The translations under genes were made by a program, and so were the position numbers. The notes below the pieces were generated by a model. That model was given only the letters and a program-made list of their open reading frames with translations, was not told the origin of the DNA and searched no databases. Positions 7,835 through 17,339 of a stretch of DNA of 64,000 nt are shown here, piece after piece. The DNA comes from QVMG01 sp032073245 (GTDB taxonomy: Bacteria; Bacteroidota; Bacteroidia; Bacteroidales; Tannerellaceae): NCBI GenBank assembly GCA_032073245.1, contig DAMANX010000005.1, forward strand, positions 62,001 to 126,000. Reading direction: 5' to 3'. How positions within the stretch are numbered: position 1 is the first letter of the stretch; every line of letters begins with the position of its first letter.

Positions 7835-9118
7835 ATGAATATAATAAAAGGATTAATAGGTATTGTAACCTGTACTTTACTATTAAGTTGTCAGGGAAAC
7901 AAAATGGAGTTATCTCCGGATGCAGTGCCGGTTCCTGTTGCAGGAAATACATACGTGACTGCCGGTAAGGGGGGAGCAAAGGTTTCCGCAAAAGGTATAG
8001 AGTCGTGGACTCAACCGGATGCGGTACTATCTACTTGGCTTAAAGTTAGCCAACCTGGAGAATTGCAGGTTTTTATGAAGGCAGAAGGGACAGGAATTAT
8101 TCAGGTACGAATACAGGATAAGAGCTTTAAAGTGAAGGTGAAAGAAGCACAGGAAACAGCTCTTCCTGTAGGTATTGTGGATTTAGCTCAGCCCGGATAT
8201 ATTCGTATTGATATGCAGGGGTTAGAGAAAGAAGGTGCAGAATATCCAAAAGTAACAGAATGGCTTATTTACGGACCTGCAGCAACAGAACCACTCAATT
8301 TTGTTCGGAATTTTGAAGCGTATTGGGGACTACGTGGCCCGTCGGTACATATGGGGTATGCTTTACCTGAGGATGATGTGGAGTATTTCTATAACGAAGT
8401 AAATGTACCGGTAGGAGAAGATAAGATTGGTAGTTACTTTATGACAAATGGCTTTGGAGAAGGATATTGTGGTATTCAGGCAAACAGTGACACGGAACGC
8501 CGTATTCTCTTTTCTGTATGGAGTCCTTTTACAACAGATAATCCAAATGATATCCCAGAGGACCAACGTATAAAAATGTTGGCACGTGGAGAAGGAGTAC
8601 ATATTGGTGAATTTGGTAATGAAGGTTCAGGTGGACAGAGTTATCTCGTTTATCCATGGAAGGCAGGTGTTACTTATCCTGTCATTACTCGTGTACGTCC
8701 GGATGGAAAAGGCAACACAGAATATTATGCATGGTTCTATGCGGTAAAAGAAGAGCAATGGCGACTGATAGCTGGTTTTCTTCGTCCCCAGACTGATACC
8801 TGGTATAAAAGAGCACATTCTTTCCTGGAAAACTTTATACCACAACAAGGATATTTGGAACGGAAAGTAAACTTCACCAATCAATGGGTTCGCACGTCGA
8901 AAGGTGACTGGATAGAATTAATAGAAGGTGTGTTTACAAATGATGCTACGGCTCGTGCGGAAGTTCGTATGGACTTTGCCGGTGGGGTAGAGGGAGATTC
9001 TTTCTTCCTGAAGAACGGCGGCTTCTTTAATGATTACACGGAATATAAAAGCCTTTTCACCCGTCCCGCAAAAGGGAATCGTCCGACAGTTGATTTGGAA
9101 AGCTTACCTCTTAAATAG
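7835..9118 (+). CDS. DUF5077/DUF3472 lipoprotein
   Basis: A 427-residue surface or periplasmic lipoprotein. The signal MNIIKGLIGIVTCTLLLSC places the lipid on Cys19. Residues 35-140 resemble DUF5077, a beta-sandwich N-terminal domain. Residues 150-420 match DUF3472, with blocks GEGYCGIQANS, WSPFTTDNP and KGDWIELIEGVF. These families occur in Bacteroidota near glycan-use genes, but no activity is established. It is monocistronic and ends before a strong bidirectional terminator. Confidence 0.82.
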   Translation: MNIIKGLIGIVTCTLLLSCQGNKMELSPDAVPVPVAGNTYVTAGKGGAKVSAKGIESWTQPDAVLSTWLKVSQPGELQVFMKAEGTGIIQVRIQDKSFKVKVKEAQETALPVGIVDLAQPGYIRIDMQGLEKEGAEYPKVTEWLIYGPAATEPLNFVRNFEAYWGLRGPSVHMGYALPEDDVEYFYNEVNVPVGEDKIGSYFMTNGFGEGYCGIQANSDTERRILFSVWSPFTTDNPNDIPEDQRIKMLARGEGVHIGEFGNEGSGGQSYLVYPWKAGVTYPVITRVRPDGKGNTEYYAWFYAVKEEQWRLIAGFLRPQTDTWYKRAHSFLENFIPQQGYLERKVNFTNQWVRTSKGDWIELIEGVFTNDATARAEVRMDFAGGVEGDSFFLKNGGFFNDYTEYKSLFTRPAKGNRPTVDLESLPLK

Positions 9119-9154
9119 AGATGAACGATGAGTGGTGAGCGATGAATATAATAT

Positions 9155-9192
9155 AAAAGAGGGGGATTGCAGAAATGCAATCCCCCTCTTTT
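9155..9192. terminator. Bidirectional terminator between convergent genes
   Basis: Perfect 16-bp arms AAAAGAGGGGGATTGC (9155-9170) and its complement (9177-9192) enclose a six-base loop. The A and T runs at the two ends serve both convergent genes. GCGATGAGTGGTGAGC-type repeat arms (9122-9146 and 9218-9241) lie outside it as an outer inverted pair. Confidence 0.9.
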
Positions 9193-9247
9193 GTTGGCTA
9201 ATATCTTTATATTTATCGCTCAGCACTCACCACTTATCGCTATCAAT

Positions 9248-10225
9248 TTAGTCTCTATTAGAGAAATACTTCATAAACTGGGCACGTTCATAGAGTGCCG
9301 GGTCTTTAATATTTGCATAATTCAATGTGCCGCTAAATTCAGATAAGGATTTGAAATTGGCGTGTTGCATCCATTCTTCAATGCTTGTTAATATCTGAGG
9401 TATTATTTCTGCACCATGCGTATATAAAGCACTACATATTTGTACTGCTGAAGCACCGGCCAGAAGGCATTTGATTACATCTTCCCACTCCTGTATACCT
9501 GTTGAAGAAGCAATACTGATACCAGGAACTAATCCGGAAATTATTGCCGTCCAACGTAAAGAATCACTCAAGTCGGAATGACTGCTGAATACGTTACCCG
9601 AAACAATCTGGCGAGTATTAATATCGATATCCGGTTGATAGAAACGATTGAAAAGAACTACTCCATCAGCACCATTTTGCTTTAGCATATTAACCATGTA
9701 AGGGATATTGTTGAAGTATTTCCCAATCTTAACAATGATTGGAATAGATACCGTTTCTTTCACTTTACGGACAATGTTAATATACAAGTCTCGCATCTGT
9801 TCACTATCATCTGTAAGAGTAGATTCCAGATAAAAGACATTTAGTTCCAAAGCGTCTGCACCGGCCAGTTCAATCTGACGGGCAAACTCAATCCAGGAGT
9901 CTGCCTTGTAACAGTTAATACTAGCGATAATTGGGATTGTGCATACTGCTTTGGTTGCTTTTATCATATCCAGGTAATTATTTACCTGATTTGCTTTCAC
10001 ATATTGATGGATATAATCCATCGCTTCCGGATAGTCTGTTTGTTGAAGTAGTGAATCACCATGCATTTCAATCTGCTCTTCAAAGAGAGATTTTAAAACA
10101 ATGGCACCTGCACCCGCTTTTTCAAACTCTTTATTACGTTCCGGTTTGATTGTAAGCCCTGAACTACCTACTATGATTGGATTGCGTAAGGTGAGTCCGG
10201 CATATTGTGTCTTCATATTAATCAT
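9248..10225 (-). CDS. Dihydroorotate dehydrogenase-like flavoprotein
   Basis: A TIM-barrel FMN protein related to class 1 dihydroorotate dehydrogenases (325 residues). Visible family blocks are YAGLTLRNPIIVGSSGLT at the N-terminus, AGADALELNVFYL in the middle and IIVKIGKYFNNI next to the FMN site. The usual catalytic-loop sequence and a PyrK partner are not evident, so pyrimidine synthesis is not certain; annotated relatives are called DHOD-like. It stands in a minus-strand row with yggS, DUF4494 and ndk but separated by about 85 bp. Confidence 0.8.
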   Translation of the reverse strand: MINMKTQYAGLTLRNPIIVGSSGLTIKPERNKEFEKAGAGAIVLKSLFEEQIEMHGDSLLQQTDYPEAMDYIHQYVKANQVNNYLDMIKATKAVCTIPIIASINCYKADSWIEFARQIELAGADALELNVFYLESTLTDDSEQMRDLYINIVRKVKETVSIPIIVKIGKYFNNIPYMVNMLKQNGADGVVLFNRFYQPDIDINTRQIVSGNVFSSHSDLSDSLRWTAIISGLVPGISIASSTGIQEWEDVIKCLLAGASAVQICSALYTHGAEIIPQILTSIEEWMQHANFKSLSEFSGTLNYANIKDPALYERAQFMKYFSNRD

Positions 10226-10310
10226 GCTTGGATTCGTTTAGTGTTAACAAGACAAAGGTAACCAATTATTCTTTTAGGCATCCAACCGTCCTGCTTAAAA
10301 TGCTTAAATG

Positions 10311-10979
10311 TTAATACTCTCGTTCTCCGAAAATACGGGTTCCTATACGAACCATTGTACTTCCTTCCTCTATGGCAATAGAATAATCATGACTCATTCC
10401 CATAGAGAGTTGTTTAAAGTCGGTGTTATTCTTAAACCATTCTTCTTTTATTTCCACAAATAAGGAATGAAGTAAACGGAATTCTTTACGAACCTGTTCC
10501 GTATCATCCGTATCAGTAGCCATACACATCAATCCTGCAAACCGGATATTGGGATATGCATCAAATGGAAGTTTACTCAATAATTCTTTGCATTCTATAG
10601 GATTAAGCCCATGTTTTGTCTCCTCCTCTGCAATATGAATTTCAAGCAAAATGTGAATGTTTCTATTGTTTTTAGAAGCTTCCTTCTGTATTTCTTCCAA
10701 TAGTTTTGTAGAATCAACACTATGGATAGTATGTACGTAGGCAGCAATATCTTTCACCTTGTTGCGTTGAAGCGTACCGATAAAGTGCCATTCAATGTCC
10801 GAAGGTAATTCCTGTTGTTTAGCTTTTAACTCCTGAGTCCGACTCTCACCAAACACCCGCTGTCCGGCTTCATACGCTTCCAATAAAGCCTTGGCTGGAT
10901 GAAACTTTGATACTGCAATAAGCGTCACCCCCCCGGGAAGTGACGCTTTTAATTCTATGATATTTTGAGTAATGCTCAT
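10311..10979 (-). CDS. YggS-type PLP homeostasis protein
   Basis: PLP-binding barrel protein (222 residues) that buffers pyridoxal phosphate; it has no known catalytic turnover. Lys25 in TLIAVSKFHPAK is the Schiff-base lysine. Other family blocks are FGESRTQEL, WHFIGTLQRNK and LSMGMSHDYSIAIEEGSTMV, followed by RIGTRIFGERE at the C-terminus. It lies 20 bp after the DUF4494 gene on the same strand, so the two are likely co-transcribed. Confidence 0.94.
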   Translation of the reverse strand: MSITQNIIELKASLPGGVTLIAVSKFHPAKALLEAYEAGQRVFGESRTQELKAKQQELPSDIEWHFIGTLQRNKVKDIAAYVHTIHSVDSTKLLEEIQKEASKNNRNIHILLEIHIAEEETKHGLNPIECKELLSKLPFDAYPNIRFAGLMCMATDTDDTEQVRKEFRLLHSLFVEIKEEWFKNNTDFKQLSMGMSHDYSIAIEEGSTMVRIGTRIFGEREY

Positions 10980-10999
10980 ATAGTTTTATAACCTTATCT

Positions 11000-11482
11000 T
11001 TAAGCCTTTTGTTCAGCCAAGAGTTCTTCATCTGATTTGATGGAAGGAATATTACTACCGCTAAATGGAAAAACATCCATAATCATTGTTTCACTCACAG
11101 AAGCTATAGTATAATCGGCCAATGTTCCTTTCATCCCTTCTTCCAGTACGGCAATAGCTTCCTTCAAAGTAGAAGCCTGTGCGAGCATTTGCGCAGAAGT
11201 TTTCTTTTCAGCTCCGCTTTTTTCATCCAGTGTGATAAATTGAACTTTTATACGATAGAAACGGTCACCATTTTCGTTGAAGAATAATTCGGAAAGACGT
11301 GCCCTTTTGATATCCGTTACAACGAATTCTCCTGTGATGAAAGGACGTATTTCTTCAATAATACGGGCTTCTGCTTCAGTAAACGATAAGGCATCCACCA
11401 GATAAGGTTCCGTTACTTTCTTTTGTATTCCATTTTCCATCATCTTGTCGTAGGAAACCTTACATTCAAACCAATTATGCAT
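11000..11482 (-). CDS. DUF4494 protein
   Basis: A 160-residue cytoplasmic protein of the Bacteroidota-specific family DUF4494; function unknown. It has no signal peptide or membrane segment. It starts MHNWFECKVSYDK, typical for the family, and carries the conserved stretch VTEPYLVDALSFTEAEARI and RFYRIKVQFITLDEKSG. It is the upstream partner of yggS with a 20-bp gap. Confidence 0.88.
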   Translation of the reverse strand: MHNWFECKVSYDKMMENGIQKKVTEPYLVDALSFTEAEARIIEEIRPFITGEFVVTDIKRARLSELFFNENGDRFYRIKVQFITLDEKSGAEKKTSAQMLAQASTLKEAIAVLEEGMKGTLADYTIASVSETMIMDVFPFSGSNIPSIKSDEELLAEQKA

Positions 11483-11572
11483 AATTCTTTTTATTTAATG
11501 TATCTGTATTTTCAAAATCGATAGCAAAGATAGACGCAATTTGATAATTAACCAACCGGAAACGGCACTTTC

Positions 11573-12034
11573 TTACAACTCATCGTCGGCATAAATTGCC
11601 GATAAATTATTTAGATTATAATCATATATTTCGCTATCAGCAAAGAATCGTTTAAGTTCTATTTCTGCATTTTCAGAACAGTCAGACGCATGAACAATGT
11701 TCTCCTGTACGCTCATACTAAAGTCGCCACGAATTGTTCCCGCATCTGCATTGCGTCCATTGGTGACACCTGTAAGAGAACGCACTACCTTGACAGCATC
11801 TATTCCTTCCCAGCAGCAAAGTATCACCGGAGTTACACGCATAGTATCCTTTACCCGCTGAAAAAAAGGTTTTTCTTTCAAGTGGGCGTAATGTATACTT
11901 AGGATCTCATCTGTTAACCATTCCATTTTCATCCCTGTAAGTTTAAGCCCTTTTTTTTCAAAACGGGAAAAAACCTCACCAATCAAACCTCGTTGAATAG
12001 TGCATGGCTTCAATATCACTAATGTCTTTTCCAT
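11573..12034 (-). CDS. ndk: Nucleoside diphosphate kinase
   Basis: Transfers the gamma phosphate from ATP to nucleoside diphosphates through a phospho-histidine. The active-site block is NIVHASDCSENAE, with the catalytic His at residue 115 of the MEKTLVILKP start. Where the family normally has Ser, two residues after the SD pair begins, this protein has Cys (HASDC), a mild departure from the signature. Length 153 residues. I prefer the ATG at 12034 to the one at 12040 by similarity to other Bacteroidales Ndk N-termini. It is divergent from the HTH gene. Confidence 0.95.
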   Translation of the reverse strand: MEKTLVILKPCTIQRGLIGEVFSRFEKKGLKLTGMKMEWLTDEILSIHYAHLKEKPFFQRVKDTMRVTPVILCCWEGIDAVKVVRSLTGVTNGRNADAGTIRGDFSMSVQENIVHASDCSENAEIELKRFFADSEIYDYNLNNLSAIYADDEL

Positions 12035-12191
12035 ATACATAATTATTTAATGATAATACATCAACTCTTTATTTATAAAATAGTACAGTAAATTGTGCTA
12101 CGAATTAACGAAAAAAATGAAGACAGTCTATCTCCTAAATAAAATAATCACATAATTTATAGCCATTTAATATCAACATTTGAATAATTCA

Positions 12192-12199
12192 TTATCTTT
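12192..12199 (+). promoter_or_regulatory. -7 box upstream of the HTH gene
   Basis: TATCTTTG in the ndk/HTH divergent gap, about 50 bp before the HTH gene ATG. The gap is otherwise AT-rich with no other motif seen. Confidence 0.5.
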
Positions 12200-12249
12200 G
12201 CCGGCAACAAAACCTGATTAATCATGAATTACTTAATGTACTGGGAAAG

Positions 12250-13218
12250 ATGAACAAAACTCAATTACAAGAGACTCTATTGCAAGCCATAAAGGATAGA
12301 GTTCCCAATAAAACTACGTTAGTCAATTTGCTAGTTGACTTGTTATGCATTGAAAAAGAAGCAGTGTATCGTAGGTTACGGGGAGAAGTTTCTTTTACGT
12401 TTGTGGAGATTGCTTTGATTGCTAATGAATTGGGTATTTCATTAGATAATATTATATCTTCCTCTCTTTCCTCTAAAAGTAAACCTTTTCAGCTAAAGAT
12501 TGTAAATTATTATGATCCGACAGAGGTTGATTATGCAATGATGGATGAATACCTTCATATTTTGATCGCTGGGAGGGATGATCCTAATTCAGAACTTTTT
12601 GACTGTACAAATACATTACCTCCTACTTTCTATGGTGGATATAAATACATAGAACGCTTACATCTATTAAAAAGCGTCTATGAATCAGGTAATACTAATA
12701 ATATCAAAAATTTTGAAGAAGTAAAATATTCCCCTCGTGCAGAAAAGTTTGTCCGGGAGCATATTAAGGAAACCAAACAGATTAAGAATTCTTATTTTAT
12801 ATTTGATCCACTTGTTTTTCAATACTTGATAAATGACATTTTCTATTTTAAAAGTATCAACCTGATCACAGACGATGACACAGCGCATTTAAAAGAGGAA
12901 TTTCTTCAATTACTACGAGATATGGAGATGCTGGCTGCAACGGGAATAGATAAAGATAGTGGCCAAAAAGTGTATATGTATATTGCCAGTATTAATTTTG
13001 AAGTAAGCTTCTGGTATGTAAGTATTAATAATTATCGTATCAGCATGCTCAAAGTCTTTGTATTAAATAACTTTTCCTCTTTAGATGAAGATTCTTTTCA
13101 AATTATAAAGACGAGAATCAATGCGGTTCTTCGTTCTTCTACAATGATTTCAGTAAGTGGAGAAAGGCAGCGTAGATTGTTTTTTGAGAAACAACGGGAG
13201 ATCATTAATACATTATAA
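12250..13218 (+). CDS. Bacteroidota HTH-type protein, function unknown
   Basis: A 322-residue cytoplasmic protein. Residues 10-65 form a helix-turn-helix-like segment: the stretch VNLLVDLLCIEKEAVYRRLR followed by TFVEIALIANELGISLDNI resembles XRE/BetR-type domains found in Bacteroidota. The remaining 250 residues are helical, rich in aromatic and acidic residues, and match nothing I can name. It stands alone between ndk and the NhaC gene. A regulatory role is inferred only from the HTH-like start. Confidence 0.6.
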   Translation: MNKTQLQETLLQAIKDRVPNKTTLVNLLVDLLCIEKEAVYRRLRGEVSFTFVEIALIANELGISLDNIISSSLSSKSKPFQLKIVNYYDPTEVDYAMMDEYLHILIAGRDDPNSELFDCTNTLPPTFYGGYKYIERLHLLKSVYESGNTNNIKNFEEVKYSPRAEKFVREHIKETKQIKNSYFIFDPLVFQYLINDIFYFKSINLITDDDTAHLKEEFLQLLRDMEMLAATGIDKDSGQKVYMYIASINFEVSFWYVSINNYRISMLKVFVLNNFSSLDEDSFQIIKTRINAVLRSSTMISVSGERQRRLFFEKQREIINTL

Positions 13219-13219
13219 T

Positions 13220-14536
13220 TTATCGGCTTGTTGGTGAGCTGTATTTACGGGGATACCGAAAAAGAATAGCCATCACACCTCCTAATCCTAAAAGATAAGG
13301 ATAATAAAGGTATTGCATAATTTCTATAGGAGATACTCCTCCTAAGCCGACGGCCATCAATAACTGTGCACCGTAGGGTAGAATGCCTTGTACGAAACAA
13401 GAGAACATATCTAATAAACTGGCACTCTTTCTCGGATCAACATGAAATCTGTCAGCGATATCTTTTGCAATAGGCCCGGCCATTATTAATGCAATTGTGT
13501 TATTGGCGGTACAAACATTAGCAAAACTAACAAGAGCAGCAATACTACCTTCTGCTCCTTTAGCTGAACGAATATGTGACGTTAATTTAAGTATTATCCA
13601 GTCAATGCCACCGTTGTAGCGAATCATCTCCAGCATTCCTCCCGCTAATAGGGTAACAATTATCAATTCACCCATATCTGTAATACCACTCCCCATTGAA
13701 CCAGTCCAACCCCAGATATCAAAACTTCCCACTGCTAATCCGACAACTCCCGATAAGAGAATACCAATAAATAGAACAAGCATCACATTGATTCCTGATA
13801 TTGCAGTGATAAGAACCACTAAATAAGGTATTACTTTTATCCATTCAATAGTTTCCTGTTGATAGTCTCCCTCCATGCCTTTTCCAACAAAGAAATAAAG
13901 AAGTGTCGTAATTATAGCTATAGGTAAAGCAATACGTACATTTACTTTGAATTTATCCGACATGCTACAACCCTGTGTACGCGTTGCAACAATAGTCGTA
14001 TCAGAAATAAAAGAAAGATTATCTCCAAACATTGCTCCACTTACAACAACCCCAAGCATTAAAGCTGTCGGTAGATCTGCTTTTGCAGCAATCCCAACTG
14101 CAACCGGAGCTAAAGCTACGATTGTGCCAACAGATGTTCCTACGGAAAGAGAAATAAAACAAGCAGCAATAAAAATCCCTACAGCCAGAAGATTAGCGGG
14201 TAGGAGAGACATGGCTAGATTTACCGTTGCATCCACAGCGCCCATCGCTTTAGCTGTTTGAGCAAAAGCTCCTGCCATTATGAAAATGAGCACCATTAAC
14301 ATAATGTTTGAATTGCCGGCTCCACGACAAAACTGCTCAATTCTTTGGTTTAATTTACCTCCTTTGGAAATCGCGATAGCTACTATAGAAGCAATAACAA
14401 AAGCCACCGTAATAGGCATTTTATAGAAATCACCTGCAATAAGCGAAACTATAAGATAAGTCAGAAGAAAGACTCCTAACGGAATTAGTGCCCAAGGGTT
14501 CGGGGAATGCTGAATATGTTTATTAGGGTTACACAT
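13220..14536 (-). CDS. NhaC-family Na+/H+ antiporter
   Basis: Inner-membrane antiporter-type protein of 438 residues with about 11-12 hydrophobic segments. Family blocks are SLSVGTSVGTIVALAPVAVG, SGAMFGDNLSFISDTTIVAT and a C-terminal FANVCTANNTIALIMAGPIA. The paired Gly/Ser/Thr-rich repeats and the GDNLSFISDTT motif are characteristic of NhaC. The transported ion pair cannot be assigned from sequence; amino-acid/H+ exchange is possible in this superfamily. It ends 2 bp from the convergent HTH gene and starts 8 bp after the DUF5686 gene, so it may be co-transcribed with it. Confidence 0.88.
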   Translation of the reverse strand: MCNPNKHIQHSPNPWALIPLGVFLLTYLIVSLIAGDFYKMPITVAFVIASIVAIAISKGGKLNQRIEQFCRGAGNSNIMLMVLIFIMAGAFAQTAKAMGAVDATVNLAMSLLPANLLAVGIFIAACFISLSVGTSVGTIVALAPVAVGIAAKADLPTALMLGVVVSGAMFGDNLSFISDTTIVATRTQGCSMSDKFKVNVRIALPIAIITTLLYFFVGKGMEGDYQQETIEWIKVIPYLVVLITAISGINVMLVLFIGILLSGVVGLAVGSFDIWGWTGSMGSGITDMGELIIVTLLAGGMLEMIRYNGGIDWIILKLTSHIRSAKGAEGSIAALVSFANVCTANNTIALIMAGPIAKDIADRFHVDPRKSASLLDMFSCFVQGILPYGAQLLMAVGLGGVSPIEIMQYLYYPYLLGLGGVMAILFRYPRKYSSPTSR

Positions 14537-14544
14537 GTATTTCT

Positions 14545-17136
14545 TTAGAAAGAGAAGCGAAGTGCAATACGAATACCCCCTTTTTTGATGTTAGGTTCAT
14601 TCAGATAAGTCAAACGACGGTAATAATCGATACGCAAGATCTTAAAGATGTTTTCCAGTCCTACACTGGCTTCTATATAAGGAGTATTGCCCATAGGACG
14701 TGTTCCTTCCGGTAATTGATAAAGTCCGGTAGGATCTACAAACGGATTATTCTTATCCGATAGATTTCCATACATCCCACTCACCGAAATAACTTCACGC
14801 ATCTTCAGTAATTTGATTAATGGTATCCGATTCAATATCCACCCTTTCAAATAATAAGTAGCATAGAAAGAAACATATTCGTCAGTAATAAATTCCATGG
14901 CGCGCATCATGTTGAAAGCTTCCGGCTGGATAGTAACAGACTGGTTTGTATTCGGCAGAATAAGTAAAGGGAAAGGAACTTTATCCCATACTTTTCCGGC
15001 TTTAACCGTCGCGTCGATATGTCCGAAGGAAGAAAGCCAGATTCGTTTCTCTGCACTAAACTCCGTATGATTATATTTGTATTCACCTCCCAGTACACCA
15101 TCTATTCCAAGTTGATGTGAAAGTTTGAAGATAGGAGCATCCTTGGATAAATTCATTATAGAATTTTTACCGATACGGCTATTGAAAGCCCTCTCACCAG
15201 GAGCGAATCGTAGTTGAAGCCCCAGTTCAGATGTGTTGAAGTCCTTAATTCCCTTCATTGAACCGTCTTCCTCATAAACATTATATCTGAGTGTTCCCGA
15301 AGCCTCGTTATTCTCTTTCTTTGCCCATCCGTAGACTGACAAACCGTTTAACCACTCTTTTTCATATTGCAGTACATATTTGCGGATGTATTGCATCTGT
15401 GTTACCGGTTCACCTACTTTCCAGGCTACAAATATATTGTCCTTGCTTGTAAAGAGAAAATCCTGTCCTGGTGTATATACATCGTATTCATGAATAAAGG
15501 AAAGATTATTGACAGGGCTCTCCTTCTCGTGATAAGTTTTATCCGTAAAACTATGCGTAAGCTTTATATTATATTTGGTTTTACGATCATTTACACCATA
15601 TGCCATATAGCCGCTTGCAAACCAACGAGGATGAAGATTGGCTGTTGTCATACCACCCACACGGAAGCGGAATCCTTCTAAATGGTTAACAGTAAAGGTT
15701 GTATTCATAGGACCAAAATCAAATAAGCTTTTATTCTTATCCGGTTTGGTAGGGATGTAGCCGGTAATTAAAACTTCTGCTGTTTTAATAATTGCATTAA
15801 AAGCAGGAACTTTACGTAACTCTGCAAGCAGGTCTTTCAATGCATTCTCCTTATCTTTTAGGGGTACATGCCGGTTGTTTACCCAAAAGGTGTCCGTTTG
15901 AAATGTAGCTTCCGGAAGTATATGGAGAGGGCCGGTTAGTCCAAAGATCGAATCGGTATTTTGCGGTTCAAAGTTATATTTATCATAATTTCGGAACTGA
16001 TGTGCATATAATTGCTGTGCGCCCTTCACAAGATAGAAATTGATATAGGTGTTTTCAGAATCAAGAACCCATGTACTGTCGGGAGCAAGTTTAAAATCCT
16101 GTTCAATACGCAACTGATCTACCCAGTTAAGATTAATATGACGGGGAACATTCAATAGAAACTTCTTAACAGAATAATTACCATCCAGAGTTATATAAAG
16201 TCTACCTGTAAAGCCGTAGCTCTGGCTGTTCACAGGAACAAAAGCCAAATCAACACATTGATCACCTGCTATATCCAACGTATCCATAATATAGTATTGA
16301 TAGTAAGATGTTGCCAAGATAGAAGATAATGGACTTACAAACCGGTTTAACAGAATGTCAATGTTATTATCAAATATATTGACACTCTTAAATATCTCTT
16401 CCAGATTACTGGATAGTATACCTCCTTCATCAATAGATTTATCAACACCTTCCTGCCGTTTCGCTTTTGTGATAGTCTTTTCTGATCGGGGACTTTTGCG
16501 ATAATAATAATCGGAAATAGTTTCACGAACAGAGAGAGTAAGAATCGGTTTCCCACTAATTTCAGATGTATCCAGATAATTTTTTATAAAGCTAAACTTC
16601 TTAACGAAAGCATTCTTTTCAAGATTAGGGTTAAAATCATCAAGAGCAAGTGATAGCTTCTCATATAATTCCACTTCATAAGTGTCTTTTGCCTCGATAC
16701 GGTTTGTGTTTTTCCTTGCAATCACTTCTTTGATCAATTCAACTGCCGGGTTATTCTTGCGTGAATATTGTTGACGGGTAGGGCGGACAGTTACTTCTTC
16801 TATTTCGAAACTTGTAGGATATAGAAGAATGTTAAGATTCTGATAACTATTTCCACATTGCAAAGGAATGGTTTGGGTAGTATATCCCAATGAGCTTATA
16901 ACAAGGTTTGTATATCCTTTATCTGTATGCAATTCAAAAGCCCCATTATCGTCGGTCATAGTACCCACAGTAGACCCCTCAAACATAACTGATACAAAGG
17001 ATAATATTTCTTTAGTAATAGCATCCTTCACAGTGCCAGAAGCATGTGTTTCCGATTGTGCATATAAACCAGAAAAACTGTTTATAACCAGTAGTAGAGC
17101 TAAAAATAATATATAGCGCAATGATTTACTCATCAA
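14545..17136 (-). CDS. DUF5686 outer-membrane protein with carboxypeptidase-like domain
   Basis: An 863-residue exported protein. A Sec signal (about residues 1-27) is followed by a CarboxypepD_reg-like beta-sandwich (residues 30-110; HASGTVKDAITKEILSFVSV), then the DUF5686 region. The latter is rich in amphipathic beta strands and ends in Phe (RIALRFSF), as outer-membrane barrels do. It is common in Bacteroidota near TonB-dependent systems; function unproven. The NhaC gene follows after 8 bp. Confidence 0.88.
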   Translation of the reverse strand: MMSKSLRYILFLALLLVINSFSGLYAQSETHASGTVKDAITKEILSFVSVMFEGSTVGTMTDDNGAFELHTDKGYTNLVISSLGYTTQTIPLQCGNSYQNLNILLYPTSFEIEEVTVRPTRQQYSRKNNPAVELIKEVIARKNTNRIEAKDTYEVELYEKLSLALDDFNPNLEKNAFVKKFSFIKNYLDTSEISGKPILTLSVRETISDYYYRKSPRSEKTITKAKRQEGVDKSIDEGGILSSNLEEIFKSVNIFDNNIDILLNRFVSPLSSILATSYYQYYIMDTLDIAGDQCVDLAFVPVNSQSYGFTGRLYITLDGNYSVKKFLLNVPRHINLNWVDQLRIEQDFKLAPDSTWVLDSENTYINFYLVKGAQQLYAHQFRNYDKYNFEPQNTDSIFGLTGPLHILPEATFQTDTFWVNNRHVPLKDKENALKDLLAELRKVPAFNAIIKTAEVLITGYIPTKPDKNKSLFDFGPMNTTFTVNHLEGFRFRVGGMTTANLHPRWFASGYMAYGVNDRKTKYNIKLTHSFTDKTYHEKESPVNNLSFIHEYDVYTPGQDFLFTSKDNIFVAWKVGEPVTQMQYIRKYVLQYEKEWLNGLSVYGWAKKENNEASGTLRYNVYEEDGSMKGIKDFNTSELGLQLRFAPGERAFNSRIGKNSIMNLSKDAPIFKLSHQLGIDGVLGGEYKYNHTEFSAEKRIWLSSFGHIDATVKAGKVWDKVPFPLLILPNTNQSVTIQPEAFNMMRAMEFITDEYVSFYATYYLKGWILNRIPLIKLLKMREVISVSGMYGNLSDKNNPFVDPTGLYQLPEGTRPMGNTPYIEASVGLENIFKILRIDYYRRLTYLNEPNIKKGGIRIALRFSF

Positions 17137-17268
17137 TCCTCTCTTTTCACCTTGTAGATTTCAGGCGGCAAAGGTACATCTTTTTAGGCGAGGATTGGAA
17201 CGAAGGCTATTAATAATCTTTAATCCTTATACTTAACATCCAATCCCTTTAATGTTTATCTCTTGCCT

Positions 17269-17320
17269 CTTTAAAGAAACTGGGGGAAAGATTACAACTT
17301 TCTCCCCAGTTTCTTTAAAG
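17269..17320. terminator. Long hairpin upstream of DUF5686 and downstream of the mannosidase
   Basis: The arm CTTTAAAGAAACTGGGGG continuing to AAAG (17269-17290) pairs with 17298-17320, with a single bulge and an eight-base loop. It lies 20 bp past the stop of the beta-mannosidase gene (minus strand), where it would act as terminator. Confidence 0.85.
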
Positions 17321-17339
17321 CGATAAAGTTCTAAGACCT